From positions 496,001 to 560,000 of the forward strand of contig JADDMT010000008.1 in NCBI GenBank assembly GCA_021401465.1: a stretch of 64,000 bases of DNA. The letters run 5' to 3'. The first letter of the stretch is position 1. Each line of letters opens with the position of its first letter. The notes beneath the pieces are model-generated. The model worked only from the letters and a program-made list of their open reading frames with translations, ran no database searches and was not told where the DNA came from. This document shows positions 21,577 to 33,021 of the stretch, one piece after another. A program made the position numbers and the translations under genes. This DNA comes from Teratosphaeria epicoccoides (taxonomy: Eukaryota; Ascomycota; Dothideomycetes; Mycosphaerellales; Teratosphaeriaceae).

Positions 21577-21935
21577 GGTCGACTTGTTGGGAGCCGGTGG
21601 ATTGAGGCTGTTGAGGTCGGCAAAGACGGTGAATAAGGTAATACCTATCATAATTCGACTGCCAAGCTCATCTGGATTCTAAGGCATGGTAAAGAATGAC
21701 TCAGATGCAATAGCATAGATCGAGCTCAACGACTTGCATTGATAACGTACCGTGAAAGTAGGAAGGTGCACTCCAGATAGGCGTTCTCGCTAGGCGGGGA
21801 ACATGCAGGCACGGAGCCAGATACGGACGTCAAAAATTTAGTACTGTGAAGCGAACAGACCTGAGGACATTTGCTATCGACCCTACCGCTTCGCTATGCT
21901 GGTATCTAGTCATCTGTGTCGTCGTGGATGCGCAT
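21577..21935. other. Intergenic
   Basis: About 360 bases between the amine oxidase relic and the MDR reductase stop. Nothing recognised. Confidence 0.45.
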
Positions 21936-22988
21936 CTACAACTTCGCAACCTCAAGAACAGCCTTGCCGAAGTTCTTGCCCTCAAATAGGCCCAGCAAAC
22001 CCGCGGGCGCATTGTCCATGCCCACAGTCACGCTCTGTTCCGCCTTGAATGTGCCCTCCGAAATCCACTTTTGCACGTTCTCTTGATGCTGCCTGGCATA
22101 CTGTGGGCCCATATCAGGGTCGGAAACGATGAAGCCGCGTATTGCCAGACGCTTCGCAACAACGTTCATCAAGTTCTTCACGCCATACTGATTCTCTGGA
22201 GCCTTGTTATATTGCGAGATCATGCCGCAAGCGACAATGCGACCGAAGGTGTTGAGGTGGCTGATGGCGGCCTCGAGCTGCTCGCCGCCAACGTTCTCGT
22301 AGTAGATGTCGATGCCTTGTGGTGCAAGGCGTTTTAGTGCGTCGAGCGGTGCTTCTTTCTTGTAGTTGAAGCCGCCATCGAATTTGAGCTCTTTGATGAT
22401 GAAGTCCAGCTTCTTGTCGTCTCCGACGGAACCAATGACTTTGAGACCCTCGTGCTCGGCGAGCTGACCAACCAGCTGACCGACGGCGCCAGAAGCGGCA
22501 GAAATGAATATCGTCTCGCCCTTCTTTGGCTTGCCGATCTCGTAGAAGGAGGAGTACGCGGTCAGGCCGGGCATACCAAGCGCGCCAATGAAGAGCTTTG
22601 GATCAAGCTTGTATGGGTTGTTCAGGATTTCGAAGCCTTCCAGCTCCTGGGCAGACAGCGCAGAGTATTCCTCCGTCCATGTTCTGGGTGCATAGAGTAC
22701 ATCGCCTGCCTTGAACTTGTTGTTGTCGCTTTCAATCACGGTAACTATGGCGGAGTTTGTTATTGGCTTGCCGAGCGCGAAGGGAGGGGCGTATGACTCG
22801 ATCTCCGGCGACCGCATGCGGCCACGCTGGTATGGGTCGAAGGAGATGTAGTTGACTTTTGCTGTGATGCCGCCGGCTGGAGGCGTCTGGTTCTCATCGA
22901 AGTTGCTGGTCTCGACGACGATGTGCTTTCCTGGCTCGGGCATGCCAGTGGGGTGAGCCCGGTAGATGAGACCTTTGTTCTGGACCAT
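21936..22988 (-). CDS. MDR-family NADP-dependent alkenal / enone double-bond reductase
   Basis: 350 aa in one exon from ATG at 22988, the usual length. The family reduces the C=C bond of alpha,beta-unsaturated aldehydes and ketones using NADPH, detoxifying lipid-peroxidation products or serving secondary metabolism. The N-terminal GroES-like domain includes NYISFDPYQRGRM (about 46-58). The Rossmann motif SAASGAVGQLVGQLAE lies near residues 162-178, followed by YENVGGEQLEAAI near 228-241. No zinc-ligand cysteines are present, as expected for the leukotriene B4 dehydrogenase-like branch. A TATATAAG element lies about 90 bp upstream. The substrate is unknown. Confidence 0.88.
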   Translation of the reverse strand: MVQNKGLIYRAHPTGMPEPGKHIVVETSNFDENQTPPAGGITAKVNYISFDPYQRGRMRSPEIESYAPPFALGKPITNSAIVTVIESDNNKFKAGDVLYAPRTWTEEYSALSAQELEGFEILNNPYKLDPKLFIGALGMPGLTAYSSFYEIGKPKKGETIFISAASGAVGQLVGQLAEHEGLKVIGSVGDDKKLDFIIKELKFDGGFNYKKEAPLDALKRLAPQGIDIYYENVGGEQLEAAISHLNTFGRIVACGMISQYNKAPENQYGVKNLMNVVAKRLAIRGFIVSDPDMGPQYARQHQENVQKWISEGTFKAEQSVTVGMDNAPAGLLGLFEGKNFGKAVLEVAKL

Positions 22989-23078
22989 CTTGACTGTCTA
23001 TTTGTCCCGTTCGTGTGGCGAGGAGTGGAGAAAAGTGTCTAGTGTGCTGGAACAGAGTTTGGAAGAGGTCGGGGAATG

Positions 23079-23086
23079 CTTATATA
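23079..23086 (-). promoter_or_regulatory. TATA-like element TATATAAG upstream of the MDR reductase
   Basis: Read on the minus strand, 91 bp upstream of the ATG at 22988. Spacing fits a fungal core promoter with a short 5' UTR. Confidence 0.5.
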
Positions 23087-23580
23087 CCTACTGCATCTAC
23101 TCTATCACCATCAAAAGGCTTAGAAATCACTCAAGACAAATGCCAACAGGTGACTGCACAAGTCTCGGCGCCGGAGAGCCCTCGAAGTCTGTCCAGCAAA
23201 GGCGCACCTTGCTAGGCCGGGGCTTGTGCCGTGTCGAGATTTTTGATCGGAGTATGTCATCAGTTCGGTGTGCTGCGCCGAGGGTCGCAAAGTCAACATC
23301 TCTCCAGCGCTCGGTGGCTTTCCCAAAGGAGTTCATGGCCGGCAGCTGCATTTATAATATGTGTTTGTCATCAATGTTGACGGCGAGCTTTCGCTGTCTG
23401 CGTCGTTTGGTCATTCGAAGTCGCAGGATTTCAGAGTGATATCGCAAGCATTGACCCCGCGACGGGCTCCGCCTCGTGGCACCGTCATCGCCGCGCGGAA
23501 ATGGTTCGGCGACCGCCTTGGGCTTATACTGGATTCGCTCTCAGCAGCTGCTTTGGACAGAGATACATATACTACTGACC

Positions 23581-24474
23581 ATGTCGCTGCTCGATGAGAA
23601 AGACACCACGGACCCGCCTCCGCGTTACGATGGTCAGCGCACCCCACAGCCTGAATCCGCAGTCGGCCAGGCAGCGCCGCCTCAGCAACGAGGCCCGCGA
23701 TTGCCACTGCCTCTGGACCTGCCGGCATTGAACATGCTGAGAGGCAAGAGAGTCATCCTGGCATCAGCGTCGCCTCGGAGGAGACAATTGCTCGCACAGG
23801 TAAGCACCGCCGATCTTTTCAGCTTGCGTCCGAGCTCTTGCTGAGCGGCCAGTAACAGCCGCCATGAACAGATCGGCCTCACAGATCTCGACATCATCCC
23901 CTGTACATTGCCAGAAAACCAAGACAAAGGGCTTGGACCGTTTGAATATGTGCTTGCGACGGCAGAGCAGAAGGCGCGGAACATCTACGTGACCGAGATC
24001 GATAATGCAAGCAAGGGCGAGCCTGCATTGGTGCTTGCCGCGGACACTGTCATCAGCACACACCTTGGTCAGATCTTGGAGAAGCCGCGAAGTGAGCGGG
24101 AGCATGTAGCAATGTTGAAGGTGCTGCGGGATCAAAATGCAGGATGGCATAAGGTATACACCGCTGTCGTGGCAATGGCGCCGTTGGAGTCAGCAGTAGA
24201 TCCGGGGTACACTATGGAGACCCATGTCGAAGAGACGGCCGTGAAGTTCGATCAGGACATCACGGACGAGCTGATAGTCAGCTATGTGCGCACCAGAGAG
24301 GGTGCGGACAAGGCTGGTGGCTACGGAATACAGGGCGTTGGAAGCATTCTGGTAGAGAAGATTGATGGGACGTTCGACAATGTGGTGGGCTTGCCTTTGA
24401 GGGCGACGTTGAGGTTGATTGAGAAGGTCATCGTTGAGCCTGACCTGCCGGATGAGGTGACGCAGGTGTTGTGA
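23581..24474 (+). CDS. Maf/Ham1-superfamily nucleotide pyrophosphatase
   Basis: Exons at 23581-23799 and 23872-24474 (72-bp GTAAGC...AACAG intron) give 273 aa. After a Pro-rich leader of about 50 residues comes the Maf start MLRGKRVILASASPRRRQLL, with the S-x-S-P-R-R active-site loop split from the rest by the intron. LAADTVI (metal and base contact) lies near residue 121. YGIQGVGSILVEKIDG near residues 235-250 and the closing NVVGLPL complete the family pattern. Maf proteins hydrolyse dTTP/UTP and modified nucleotides to monophosphates, a house-cleaning role. The open frame extends further upstream (first Met at 23476), but ATG 23581 gives the compact family-like start. Divergent from the MDR reductase. 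Confidence 0.88.
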
Positions 24475-25021
24475 GGTAGTATGCTTTCTGCTTGAGATCC
24501 GATGGATCACAGATAGACTGCTGATTTGTGTCATAATGACACAACCTAAGAAAGACACCACTACGTGTGGCTGCACAACTGATCCGGTGGTCAGGTAGAT
24601 AACAAAATCGGCGAATGCACAGTCGAAGCTAACGTGCTCTGGTAGCCAGAGTGCTCGATCACGTAGCCGAGCTCTGGATCGACTCCACTTGCTGCACGAC
24701 AAAGTTCAACTACTCATCAGTATCTATGATACCTCGATACTTCATCTCACAGAAAATTATGCCATGTATACGTGAATGCACCGGCAACCTCCAAAGCTCA
24801 CCGAAGGATAGTTGCTTCTCTTACCAAAACTTGTACCCATATGCTCAGCAACAAAATGGCGCGAATAGCAGCTACAGAAACGGCAAAGCGTCTGATGGAA
24901 CGAAGTACAGTTGAAAAATACATTGCTCGATAGATCAGACATATGTAGAAAAACGAAATTTGGGCGAGATATACGTATCTAGAGGATTAGACATTGGCAT
25001 TCGCGTCCACCGACCATCAAC
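24475..25021. other. Intergenic, nothing recognised
   Basis: About 550 bases, AT-richer than its surroundings. It should hold the 3' end of the Maf gene and the promoter of the monooxygenase. Confidence 0.5.
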
Positions 25022-26377
25022 ATGGCCACATCCCACGGACCCAGCCAGGCCACCGACCACATCACCAGCGGCATCCTTTCCTCACCTCTCCACATTGTCA
25101 TCATAGGAGCCGGCCTGGGCGGCCTTGCCTGCGCCATCGCCTGCCGGCACGAAGGCTTCAAGGTCACCATCCTAGAAAAAGCCTCCAAGCTTTCAGAAGT
25201 CGGCGCTGGGATCCAATTACCACCCAACGCCACACGGGTGATGGATCGCTTTGGCCTCATGCCTAAACTTTATCAAGCTGGCTGCACTTCCAAATCTTAT
25301 AATCTGGTTTTGAGATGGGAGACGGGCGAGGAACTGGGACGAAGGCCAGGAGAGGACTGGGCGGAGAAGAAGTTTGGGTATCGATGGCATGTAATGCATC
25401 GAGCGGATTACCAGTTTGTGCTTGCTGCTGAGGCGAAGGAATCGGGTGCTGAATTGAGGTTAGGGCAGGAGATCGTGGGCGTGGAGTGTAATGATGTGAA
25501 GCCTGTGGTACGGCTTGCAGGTGGTGAATTGATAGAAGCAGATGTCGTGGTTGGTTCGGATGGTTTGCATTCGCTCGTCAGGACTTCGGTGATTGGACAT
25601 GTCAAGCATCCGGAAGAGAGTCGTGATATGGCTTATCGCATTACCATTCCCAAGGAATCTCTAAAAGACGAAGAAGATCCGTTCTTGCAAAGCATCGTCA
25701 ACGACCGCGTCAACGCCATCTGGTTTGGACAGAATATGCACGTGGTTCTCTATGGCGTGCGACACGATAGCATCGTGAACCTCGTCCTCGTGTGTCCAGA
25801 CGACATGCCTTCAGGCACGGATAGGCAGGAAGTAGATCCCAAGGACATGGCGATGAAGTTTGAGGGCTGGGATCCCAGGTTGCGGAAGTTGCTGGCAAAA
25901 GTGAACAAGGCGTTGAAGTGGAAGATCTGGGGCATGGAGGCGCTGGCAACCTGGACAAAGGGGAGTGTGGCGTTGTTGGGAGACGCTTGTCATCCCTCCG
26001 TCCCGTACGCGGCGTCCGGTGCTGCCATGGCGGTCGAAGACGGGGCTGTACTGGGCCGCTTGCTCGGCCTGTTTTCCAAGTATCATCTGCCAGCTGAGCG
26101 ACTTCCGGCACTGATGAAGTTCTATCAAGGTCTCAGGAAGGAGAGGACGGGGACAGTAGTGCAGACCGCGGATGGGAATAGGGAGTTGTATCATATGGTT
26201 GATGGGGATGAACAGAAGAAGAGGGATGAGCTGCTGAAGGAGCATGACTGGTCGGATGAAGAGAGGAGGTTCCCGTGGGTGTTTGCGGATCTGCCATATC
26301 TGCATGAATTGTATGGATTTGATGCTGTGGGGAGTGCGGAGCAAGAGTTTGAGACGTGGATGACGCAGGTCAAATAA
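25022..26377 (+). CDS. FAD-dependent monooxygenase (salicylate hydroxylase-like)
   Basis: 451 aa in a single exon from ATG at 25022. The three motifs of group A flavin monooxygenases are present: the dinucleotide-binding loop IVIIGAGLGGLACAIA near residues 23-38, the DG motif VVGSDGLHSLVR near 174-186, and the GD motif ALLGDACHPSVPYAASGAA near 316-334. The family hydroxylates aromatic acids using NAD(P)H and O2. The exact substrate is not predictable. Residues about 266-294 are the source of the copied fragment at 7.4 kb. No secondary-metabolite genes are adjacent. Confidence 0.88.
   Translation: MATSHGPSQATDHITSGILSSPLHIVIIGAGLGGLACAIACRHEGFKVTILEKASKLSEVGAGIQLPPNATRVMDRFGLMPKLYQAGCTSKSYNLVLRWETGEELGRRPGEDWAEKKFGYRWHVMHRADYQFVLAAEAKESGAELRLGQEIVGVECNDVKPVVRLAGGELIEADVVVGSDGLHSLVRTSVIGHVKHPEESRDMAYRITIPKESLKDEEDPFLQSIVNDRVNAIWFGQNMHVVLYGVRHDSIVNLVLVCPDDMPSGTDRQEVDPKDMAMKFEGWDPRLRKLLAKVNKALKWKIWGMEALATWTKGSVALLGDACHPSVPYAASGAAMAVEDGAVLGRLLGLFSKYHLPAERLPALMKFYQGLRKERTGTVVQTADGNRELYHMVDGDEQKKRDELLKEHDWSDEERRFPWVFADLPYLHELYGFDAVGSAEQEFETWMTQVK
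25818..25905 (+). repeat. Donor segment matching 7386-7473
   Basis: 88 bases inside the monooxygenase coding sequence, identical by eye to 7386-7473. The reading frame is intact here, so this is the parental copy. Confidence 0.88.
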
Positions 26378-26922
26378 GTGGTTGACTGCACGTGGTTGAC
26401 TGATAGCAGCCACTAGACTGCCCGGCATGATTTAGGCTTCTCCTCTAGAGCCGATGCGTGCTTTGCGATCGAGTGTGACGCCCTCCGACGCATAGCCATA
26501 AGTTGCTGGCGCTCCTCCTCCAAGTCTCCTCATTCTCCTCGATCAGCTCGCCCAGCAACGCCCTCGCCCGCGCCATCGTCCAAGCCTCACCATCACCGAC
26601 AACGAGATCGTTTTCCCAACCTTCCAGCGTCAACACAACCCTGCCCTTGCACCTCCGCCGCGCCAAAGGACCCCCGAGCGCCTGAAACTTGGCACCTCCC
26701 CACCCAAATCAATCCCACCAGTCAATCCATTGATTGCCTTGATGCGTGTCTGCCAGTTCCGTCAATGGTTGACCAAGCCATCAAAGCTTGACTCCGCGAC
26801 GATCAGCTGATTGAATCGGGATGACCGAGATCGACTCGGTGCCATGGTAATCACTGAGATCAACTCGCTGAGTTGAGATGTTGATTGGCCTGCCGCTCAT
26901 CACCTTTAGAGCCAATCCGGCC
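26378..26922 (-). other. Intergenic with a weak small minus-strand coding candidate
   Basis: A minus frame at about 26445-26690 contains GRVVLTLEGWENDLVVGDGE and WTMARARALLGELIEENEE, which look protein-like. An alternative frame then continues with RQQLMAMRRRASHSIAKHA, suggesting a one-base shift or missed intron near 26510. No start codon or family could be settled. Otherwise nothing is recognised. Confidence 0.3.
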
Positions 26923-28752
26923 TCAGCTCCTTCCCAAGCCCACAACATTCCTCAACGTCCCAAAAGGCAGCACCTCTCCAATCCTCTCCCGCCCACTGAA
27001 TAGCATCACAAACCTATCGATCCCACAGCCCCAACCACCCGTCGGCGGTAGGCCCCATTCCAGCGCACTCAAATAACTCTCATCCAACTCTCCCCTATCG
27101 TCCATGACTCCACCCTCACCGTCCACAGCGCGATATTTGAGTTGCTCCACGAACTTCCTCCGCTGCTCAAAAGGTGAGTTCTCCTCCTCGTACATGTTCG
27201 CGTACTCACGTCCGTGGATGAAGAGCTCTGCGCGGGCTGAGACAATTTGGCCAGTGCGGGGGCAGGTGAAGTGTTTGGAGAGTGGGGAGAGGCAGGCGGG
27301 GTGGTGAATAATGTAGGTTGGTGTTGTGCATTGAGGTTCGAGGTAGAGGCCGCTGAGGGTATCGAGGAGGCGAGGGAGGGTGGGATTGGTTGGGAGATGA
27401 TTTGGTGCGATGGATTGGAAGAGAGAGAGAAGGTCGGGTTGTGCGGTGTCTGAGCTGAGGTCTGGTAGAGAGTGGCCAAGGGCGGATGCGAGGGCTGGAA
27501 TGAAATCGAGGCGGTTATAGGAGCCTTGAAGGCTGATGTCAAGTTCTGGGAGGTCTGGGACGGATGCCGTGACATAAATTGCCATCTCCGCCAGCAATTT
27601 CTCAGTCTTCGCGATCAGATCTTCGAGTGTGGCGAACGACTCGTAGAATTCGCAGATGCCGAATTCGGGGTTGTGCGTTGCATCTACGCCTTCGTTTCTA
27701 AATGCTGGACCAACTTCGTAGACTTTGTTGAGGCCGCCGACCGTTAGGCGTTTGAGCCACAACTCGGGTGCGATACGCAGGTTGAGTTTCTGGCCTCTCA
27801 GCTCAGTGGCTTGGGTCTCGAATGCTCGCGCTACAGCGCCGCCAGCTCCGGCTGTGAGGATTGGCGTGTTGACTCTGATGAAGCCTTGGCCGTCCAGGAA
27901 GGAGCTGAGGTGTTTCTCGACGTGATGGCGGACGATCAGTGGCTGCAGGGAGTCCGAATTGACGAGAGCGTCGACGTGGCGATTCTTGGCTTTGGTTTCG
28001 GGATCATCGAGAGTTCCTGGGATCTGGTGGAGAGATGGGGATATGAGATGAGGTAGTTTGGTGGCGAGGATGGAGAGTTCGCCTCGATCTGTGCGGTGAG
28101 GTTGGCCGGTTATGGAGAACCAGTCACCTTTTCGTGCAATCCGCTGGAACGACTTGAACTTGTCTGGATCTCCGTCGGTGCTGGGTCTGGAGAGCTGGCA
28201 TACGGCTTGCAGTGTCGTAGCCGGTTCGTCGTTGATGTCAAGGAAGACCAGCTTGGAGCCTGCAGTGCGGACCGAAGAAATCCGACCTGCCAATGACCAG
28301 ATTTAGCGATGCTTCGAGTCTGCTCAAGCCAAGAGGATAAATGACGATCGGAATTCTTGGCAAGGCGCAAGCGGGAAGGCAGGACCGCGAGTACAGTGTG
28401 CCTTCCGTGGGGCAGATCGAATTGTATGTGACCTACCTGCGACGGTGACTATCTCGTGCGATGTCTGCCCGGCCTCCAGTTTCTCGTGTTGTGTTCTGAA
28501 ATGCCCAATGGGCTGTCTCTTGTCTGCGAATCGCTCAGGTAACCGGGGATAGCACTCATGAATCGGCTTCTCTGTCTGTAGCTGCTCCACGCGCTTCTCG
28601 AAATCACGCGAAAGAACCCTGCGCTTCTCGTCGCGCTGACAATGAGTCTTGGTACAGTTGAACGCCCGCCTCGAGGGTGCAGTCTGTATACTGCGAAAGT
28701 TGTGGAAGAGGTATGGCCGCAGCCGGCGGCTGAGAGATTGAGCCATTGGCAC
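26923..28752 (-). CDS. MSK1: Mitochondrial lysyl-tRNA synthetase (class II)
   Basis: Exon 1 at 28437-28752 and exon 2 at 26923-28286 (150-bp GTAGGT...GGCAG intron) give 559 aa. The first residues (MPMAQSLSRRLRPYLFHNFRS) are Arg-rich and fit a mitochondrial presequence. An anticodon-binding OB fold spans about 100-195. The catalytic core has LRIAPELWLKRLTVGG leading to class II motif 2 FRNEGVDATHNPEFGICEFY near residue 305, and motif 3 GWGCGIDRFVMLF near residues 530-543. It charges mitochondrial tRNA-Lys. A nearby in-frame Met two codons later is an equally possible start. Without exon 1 the protein would lack its targeting sequence. Confidence 0.9.
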
Positions 28753-29617
28753 TCTTTACTATGTCGTCGTCAGCATACTGGTGGCCAACGGAAGCTCTGT
28801 GTATATGGCGAATGTTTGATGCTCGATCAGGCAATGGATCTTGAGTGTTTACGATCATCCTCTGCCGAAGCATGGTCATTCGCAACGGTTCTTTCGCGTG
28901 CTTCATCATGTGCCACGTCCAAGAAGAGATACTGCTCATGTCTTACCGGTGAATCCGAACACAGTATATTGCTGTACCATACCTGCAACCATAGCCGCAG
29001 CCAGATGCCCCCCTGAGGCATCAAAATAGCAACATGGCGTCGGTCGTGGTAGAGTAAAAGTTGACAGCTACTAGTAAAAGGCGCAAAGCCTCAATGCTCA
29101 GCCTCCCCAGCGGCCAGCCAGGAACCAGCAAACGTCCAGAGATCTTGCACCCTCGATCTGTTCGAGTAGCATATCAAGTGTGACAACCAGGAACTCCCTC
29201 TACCTATTACATTTGGTTCGGTCTCAGGCTCCCGCTCGTATCCCCATCGCGCATCCATTGCTGCCAGCATCGCATCAATTATTGTATACTCAAGTGACCT
29301 CCACAAAGGTTCAATAGTCAGGCGGCGTGCTGCCCCGCCGAAAGTCTCAGCGCCGAGACGCATCCCTCGACGCGGATCGATTCATTAGACCAGGCAAAGC
29401 ACAACCCTGCAGCACAAACCAGCCCTTCCCTGATCAAGACACACCGCGCATTTCACACCGGACACACAAGACACACGCAGCAAACTTGCGGAACAACGGT
29501 GCAGAAGGACGGTGGAGCATTGCGTGGCACCACAGCTCCAAACCCGCGGAGTAACGCACCTGACACTCCGACCCGACCCCTACCCAGACTCGAGCCCGGG
29601 CGCAGAGACAACTTTGA
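28753..29617. other. Divergent intergenic region MSK1 / UPF0658
   Basis: About 865 bases between divergent genes, holding both promoters. Several frames up to about 110 codons have no recognisable content. Confidence 0.45.
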
Positions 29618-31013
29618 GACGCCCAGTCATCAGGCCGCTTCCCACAGCGGCCACCGTCATTCGACAAAATAGCTCCCTCAGGCCATCGACCACGGCCAAG
29701 CCTCCTCGGCGCCGGCGTCGACAAAAGTGGCGACGAGGCCTACGTGCCTCTCCATGGGAATTCTTTCAGCAGCGCAGCACGGCCAGACATATCGCCCATG
29801 GGTCGCCAGGAATACGCGGTCACGTACGAGCGAGGATTATCGTCTGCAGGGCTGAACAGTGTGGGCACGCCCCCGGGGAGGAAGAGTGAGCGGTTGCTAT
29901 ACATACCCAAATCAAAGTGGACTTGGGCTTTCAGTGGAGTCGCGCTGGCACAGTGTATCATTGCGCTGGCGTTAGAGGCATATGTCTTTGGGGAATTCCA
30001 GGCAAGTCTGCTGGGCGCAGCAGAACACGCGAACCCAAAGGACGCCAATGGCCAGCCGATCACGGGAGCTCTGACGATACCGACGTACCTTGCGCTTTTC
30101 ATCTTCGGCTTCATCTACGAGTTGGTGCTAGTATGGGATGCGCTTAGGCTGAAGAACACGATTCAGGTGATTGGAATATGCATATATAACGTGGGCATGC
30201 TCGTCTACGCTGGTGTAGAGATGGCGCAGGTGGACGAGGCGATACAGGAGTTACGTCTCGGTCGTTACATCGAGACGGATACTTGGTCGATTCTGCGGCC
30301 CTTCCTCATTGCGGCTCCGTGCGTGATTGCACTCGGTACAGTGCTTCTCAGCATAATAGCCTGGAAGCTCTACGACGAGTTTGCCTGGACCATCTACAAG
30401 CACATCTCCGCAGATCTGAGGCTAAAACGAAGATACCTGACATATCAAGTAAGCCCATCCACCCCACACACGACTCCACGCATTCATTAATGTATGTGTC
30501 TAGATCTACATCGCCCTCCTAAAATTCGACTTCTTCTTCTTCCTCGGCTTCACCGTCCAATTCCTCGTCGTCGTCCAAGACCAACAACACGACGCCGAAT
30601 TCTACATCACCATTGTCGCTATGCCCGTCACCATCGCCCTCCTCTTCCTTGCCGCCTACTTTGTACGCCGCGAGTCCGTCCTGGGCCACCTTGCCATCAT
30701 CGCCGTCTACTTCGCCGCCATGGTGTACTTCGTCTTCAAGCTCGTCCGCATGTACGATTCTACGCGCTCGGGAGACTATAAACCCGTCCGTCGAAGCTTG
30801 ACCACGTTTGCGGTGCTGACGATCTTGTTGCTGGTCGTCACGATCACGGTGGCAGGGATGTGTATGAAGAATTTCAACAAAGGGCTGAGGCCGCATATTC
30901 AGAGAAGACGTATGCCCGGGCCCGAGGAGGGAAAGTATGGGGAGTATGGGGGCGGGTATCATGGGAGCGCGCATCATTTAGGGATCGTGCCGACGAGGAT
31001 GACGATTGATTAG
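29618..31013 (+). CDS. UPF0658 Golgi-type multi-span membrane protein
   Basis: Coding is certain from ATG 29798 to 30448 and 30504 to 31013 (55-bp GTAAGC...TCTAG intron), 386 aa. The frame is open back to 29618 and reads like protein (SGDEAYVPLHGN) but contains no ATG, so an upstream exon probably supplies the true start; the start given is the left edge of that open stretch. At least seven hydrophobic helices are visible, for example WTWAFSGVALAQCIIALALE, YLALFIFGFIYELVLVWDAL and FFFFLGFTVQFLVVVQDQQ. The family is conserved in fungi, localised to Golgi membranes in fission yeast, and has no assigned biochemical role. Confidence 0.82.
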
Positions 31014-31516
31014 TGTCTTGGACACAGCCTTAGGATGTCGTCTTGCCGATTACCAATCACGAACAATCACGAACGCGGGCGTTTTGGGATGTGTGAATTT
31101 TGGGACCAGTCTTTTGGATGAAGGTTGGGGAGTTTGAGAGATACCATGTGCCAATACTGGCGTGCTTTGCATTGAAATCGTTGTGGATTTCTGATTGGAG
31201 TTCTTGAGAGATGATGAATGAGAATTTGCTCTGATTTCCATCCTGCTCTGTGCGCAGGCTAGCTCTCTAATATGTGTACGAGAAGGTTGCAAGGGACGAG
31301 GATGAACACCATGCGCCTGGTTCGTCGCGGGCATCTTGCATGTGTCACTCCAAGCGGTACGGAGGGGAAATGGAAAGAGCGGTCCAACGCGCTTGTCGTC
31401 TGGCGTCTGGCGCGTTTCAGGCATCGACCACGTTCAGACGGGACTTCATGTCTTGACATCTCTCTTCGATCTCGTCTCTCGACTACCACATCGCCTGACA
31501 AGCAATACTTCCTCCG
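31014..31516. other. Intergenic, nothing recognised
   Basis: About 500 bases between two plus-strand genes. No supported feature. Confidence 0.45.
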
Positions 31517-32248
31517 ATGCATCATCACACAGCTCACAAGATGGCCATCGCTACCGCGCCCAAAGCACAGGAAGCTCAGAGCACAGGTAGCCTGAGCTCA
31601 CCGCCATCATCCTCGACATTCCATAATCTCCAATCAGACACCCAGCACAGCCCTCTCCTCAGCTTGCCGCCCGAGATCCGCATCCGCATCTACGGCTACC
31701 TCTTCAACACCTCCCCAACACCCCCGAGAATTCCTCTGTCTACCACCAAATCCTACACCACCCGCCTCGCCCGCACCTGCCGCCTCCTCCGCATCGAAAC
31801 CAAGACTCAGGAACACGCCTTCAACGCCCGCTACTTTCACACAACAACCTTCATCCTGGACATCCTGACCACTCCCGACGAAAATTCCACCCGCGCCTTC
31901 AAACGCGACCTGACCGCTTACTGCGATACCCTCTCGACGGCCCCGATCCAGAAGATTGAAGTCCTGTTCCTGACGCAGCAGCAAAGTGCGTCTGTGGCTG
32001 CGATCGCTACGATCTGGATCAACGAGAAGGGTGAGGCGGTTTATGAGGTTTTGGAGAGGGGTGGGGAGAGGGAGGCATGGGACGATGAGGAGGATTCCGG
32101 AGTGATTGTGAGGGAGCGGGCGGAGGAGTGTTTGGGGTTGAGCGGGAAGGATGGCAAGGGTGGGAGGTTGGATGCGGGGACGGTGGCGAGGTGGGTTCTG
32201 AGGACGTTGATGCCGATTGCGTTTGATGAGGTGGTTGAAGAGGCGTGA
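31517..32248 (+). CDS. F-box-like (2EXR-type) small protein A
   Basis: 243 aa in one exon. After a 45-residue disordered leader, LLSLPPEIRIRIYGYLFN (about residues 47-64) gives the fungal F-box-like signature, followed by RLARTCRLLRIETK, the usual second helix pair. The rest alternates strands and charged loops and ends acidic. ATG 31517 starts with a His-rich run; ATG 31541 is an alternative start. Probably a ubiquitin-ligase adaptor-like protein; no substrate can be named. Confidence 0.65.
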   Translation: MHHHTAHKMAIATAPKAQEAQSTGSLSSPPSSSTFHNLQSDTQHSPLLSLPPEIRIRIYGYLFNTSPTPPRIPLSTTKSYTTRLARTCRLLRIETKTQEHAFNARYFHTTTFILDILTTPDENSTRAFKRDLTAYCDTLSTAPIQKIEVLFLTQQQSASVAAIATIWINEKGEAVYEVLERGGEREAWDDEEDSGVIVRERAEECLGLSGKDGKGGRLDAGTVARWVLRTLMPIAFDEVVEEA

Positions 32249-33021
32249 TGGGGAGTGGGGAGGCTGTATTTGTTGGTGAGGTCGAGCGAGCGTGAGAAGT
32301 GAGAGATGCGGTCTTTGCTCATGTTGTCGATGAAGATGTTGGTGCTCAGATTTGAGCAAGGAAAGATGATTTGTGACGAAGTCATCCGACGTGCAGGTAT
32401 CTAGCTCCAGGCCACCTATCTGGTGCAGACCGCCCTTCACTCCAAGACTGACTGAAATTTGAGCGGATGCTGTTCATGGTTGACTGATCTCAGCGGTGAT
32501 ACGATGACTGATTGACAGCGATGCCGTCAGTCAACCAATCTCTCAACCGCTTGACAGAAATAGTTAGCAATTGATGTCCGAATTATTGTTGCACGCTGTC
32601 AGCGGCATCATCAGACATTTTGGCTGTGTCAAACTGCAGTCAACCCTCCAACCAACAGTCAGCTTGTGGGCAAGCAATCACTCTTATCAACAAGCAGTCA
32701 ATCTGTCAACGGCATCAACAATCAACTCGGCTGTGTCACCAAGCAGTCAACCCTGTCAAAAGCACTCAGCCTCATTAATCAGCAGTCAAATCTGCCATCA
32801 AGCACTCAAACATATCGATCAGCAGATGACTAGCAGCTTGAACCGATGGACCATGCCCGACTGACGCTTCAAGATCATGAAAGGTTCGACTGATCAGAAT
32901 ATCTGATTGCCCATTGCCATTTCAGACTGTCTAGCGGACAACATGTCAATATCCTCTCCTCACCACTCTCGCGTCCAGCGAAAATGTACTATGCCTCAAT
33001 CTCACAGTCCGAAGCAGAGTC
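32249..33021. other. Intergenic region with dispersed CAGTCAA motifs
   Basis: About 770 bases between convergent F-box-like genes. Apart from the repeat described separately, nothing is recognised. Confidence 0.45.
32520..32830. repeat. Dispersed CAGTCAA / AGCACTCAA motif array
   Basis: The heptamer CAGTCAA recurs near 32528, 32635, 32694, 32746 and 32782, with CACTCAA variants, often preceded by AG and followed by CCCT or TCTG. Spacing after the first copy is about 36-60 bases. It may be a decayed minisatellite. Confidence 0.5.

Noticed and set aside
24475..25021. Transposon remnant in AT-richer spacer
   Set aside because: No terminal inverted repeats, target duplications or transposase-like coding sequence visible.
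27104..28056. Plus-strand frames inside MSK1
   Set aside because: Shadow frames of a well-conserved lysyl-tRNA synthetase.
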